Below are positions 63,550-64,000 of a stretch of DNA of 64,000 nucleotides, in pieces (the first letter of the stretch is position 1; every line of letters starts with the position of its first letter). The stretch comes from Symbiodinium natans. Taxonomy: Eukaryota; Sar; Dinophyceae; Suessiales; Symbiodiniaceae. The notes beneath the pieces are model-generated. The model was given only the letters and a program-made list of their open reading frames with translations. It was not told the origin of the DNA and did no database searches. The DNA is taken from assembly GCA_905221605.1 (NCBI GenBank), contig CAJNDS010002236.1, positions 1 to 64,000 of the forward strand, in the 5' to 3' direction. Made by a program: the position numbers and the translations under genes.

Positions 63550-63867
63550 ATGGAAACGATTTATATTTCTGCTGGTGTTTCTGCTGGAATGCTATATGGT
63601 TATATATGTGGAGAGCAAATGTTAAAATATATTCAAAGAGATGGATGCACGATGGGAACTATTATTAATTGTGTTTTTACTCCCTTTATGCCGATTATAT
63701 TTCCATTAGTATTAGGTGGAGATTATATGTTTGAATGTGTAAAAAGATGTATTTACGGTAGAGAAGATGAAGAAATACCAAATAATCAAACAAGATTTGA
63801 AGGTTTCCAAGAAAGAACAAACAATACCGTTGAAGAAATTCACAATAATGAAACTACAAGTAATTGA
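63550..63867 (+). CDS. Viral membrane protein, 105 residues
   Basis: ATG at 63550. Two hydrophobic helices are predicted by eye, residues about 5-20 (YISAGVSAGMLYGYICG) and 37-56 (IINCVFTPFMPIIFPLVLGG), with a polar asparagine-rich tail (ERTNNTVEEIHNN). Small two-helix proteins are common in this virus group as membrane or penton-associated proteins, but the role is not known. It follows the ATPase by 29 bp on the same strand. Confidence 0.68.
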   Translation: METIYISAGVSAGMLYGYICGEQMLKYIQRDGCTMGTIINCVFTPFMPIIFPLVLGGDYMFECVKRCIYGREDEEIPNNQTRFEGFQERTNNTVEEIHNNETTSN

Positions 63868-63895
63868 TTAATAATATTATCTACTAATAATATTA
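63868..63895. terminator. Palindrome between convergent viral genes
   Basis: TTAATAATATTA and TAATAATATTATTAA are mirrored around TCTAC, between the stop of the membrane-protein gene and the stop of the partial gene on the minus strand. It can serve transcripts from both sides. Confidence 0.5.
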
Positions 63896-64000
63896 TTAAT
63901 CATCATCTTTAATTTTCTTTCTTAATTTCGTTATTTCTCCTTTCATCGTCGCCATTTCTTTTTTCATTGTTTTAACTAAATCTTTTAATTCTTCTACTTC
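63896..64000 (-). CDS. Partial viral gene, coiled-coil C-terminus
   Basis: Thirty-four codons and a TAA stop are visible; the gene runs off the window at 64000. EELKDLVKTMKKEMATMKG then EITKLRKKIKDDD is a charged heptad helix. Convergent with the membrane-protein gene. Confidence 0.65.
   Translation of the reverse strand, partial: EVEELKDLVKTMKKEMATMKGEITKLRKKIKDDD

Overview
The window looks like dinoflagellate nuclear DNA. The signs are TTTAGGG/CCCTAAA arrays scattered through the whole sequence, GC-rich coding islands, and multi-exon genes whose introns often begin with GC or GA instead of GT while almost all end in AG|G. Long C/G homopolymer runs and a small transposon family that sits inside introns add to this. 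I could not fix a genus. From about 59.9 kb to the end the DNA changes abruptly to AT-rich, tightly packed, intronless genes of viral type, including an A32/FtsK-HerA-like packaging ATPase. This is best read as an integrated polinton-like or related dsDNA virus of a protist, or else a misassembly with such a virus.

Layout. 0.8-3.1 kb: EF-hand gene (-). 4.9-6.8 kb: unrecognised multi-exon gene (-) with one intron built around a transposon copy. 8.4-13.9 kb: fragments of several genes on both strands, including an AT-hook exon. 14.9-16.5 kb: intronless leucine-rich-repeat gene (-) whose stop codon lies inside a transposon copy. 16.9-18.4 kb: coiled-coil gene (-) of very short exons. 21.7-23.4 kb: three closely spaced items on the minus strand (a C-terminal exon, a cysteine-rich small protein, an AIFM2/FSP1-like flavoprotein). 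24-32 kb: exon islands of unrecognised genes between repeat arrays. 32.4-37.4 kb: tyrosyl-DNA phosphodiesterase (TDP1)-like gene (-). 37.7-39 kb: AT-rich repetitive island. 39.6-42.8 kb: three small multi-exon genes (-). 43.8-46.0 kb: secreted alpha-amylase, three exons (-). 46.6-50.2 kb: medium-chain quinone oxidoreductase-like gene in at least eleven exons (-). 52.9-58.6 kb: further exon islands. 59.7-59.94 kb: a perfect 19-bp inverted repeat at the host/virus boundary. 59.98-64 kb: nine virus-like genes.

Most host exons were found by translating short islands and checking that reading phases agree across inferred splice junctions. Junctions are therefore inferences without transcript support, though phase agrees at nearly every junction quoted. 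A pattern emerges: on either strand, exons tend to be bracketed on the plus strand by CCCTAAA on the left and TTTAGGG on the right, so many introns carry telomere-like repeats in inverted orientation near their two ends. A second element (about 95-107 bp, GGGGGTTT ends, 4-5 bp target duplications) also lies in or beside introns.

The viral block has its own logic: a minus-strand series of small zinc-finger proteins with shared promoter-like boxes and stop-adjacent hairpins, then a divergent promoter region, then the plus-strand ATPase and a membrane protein.
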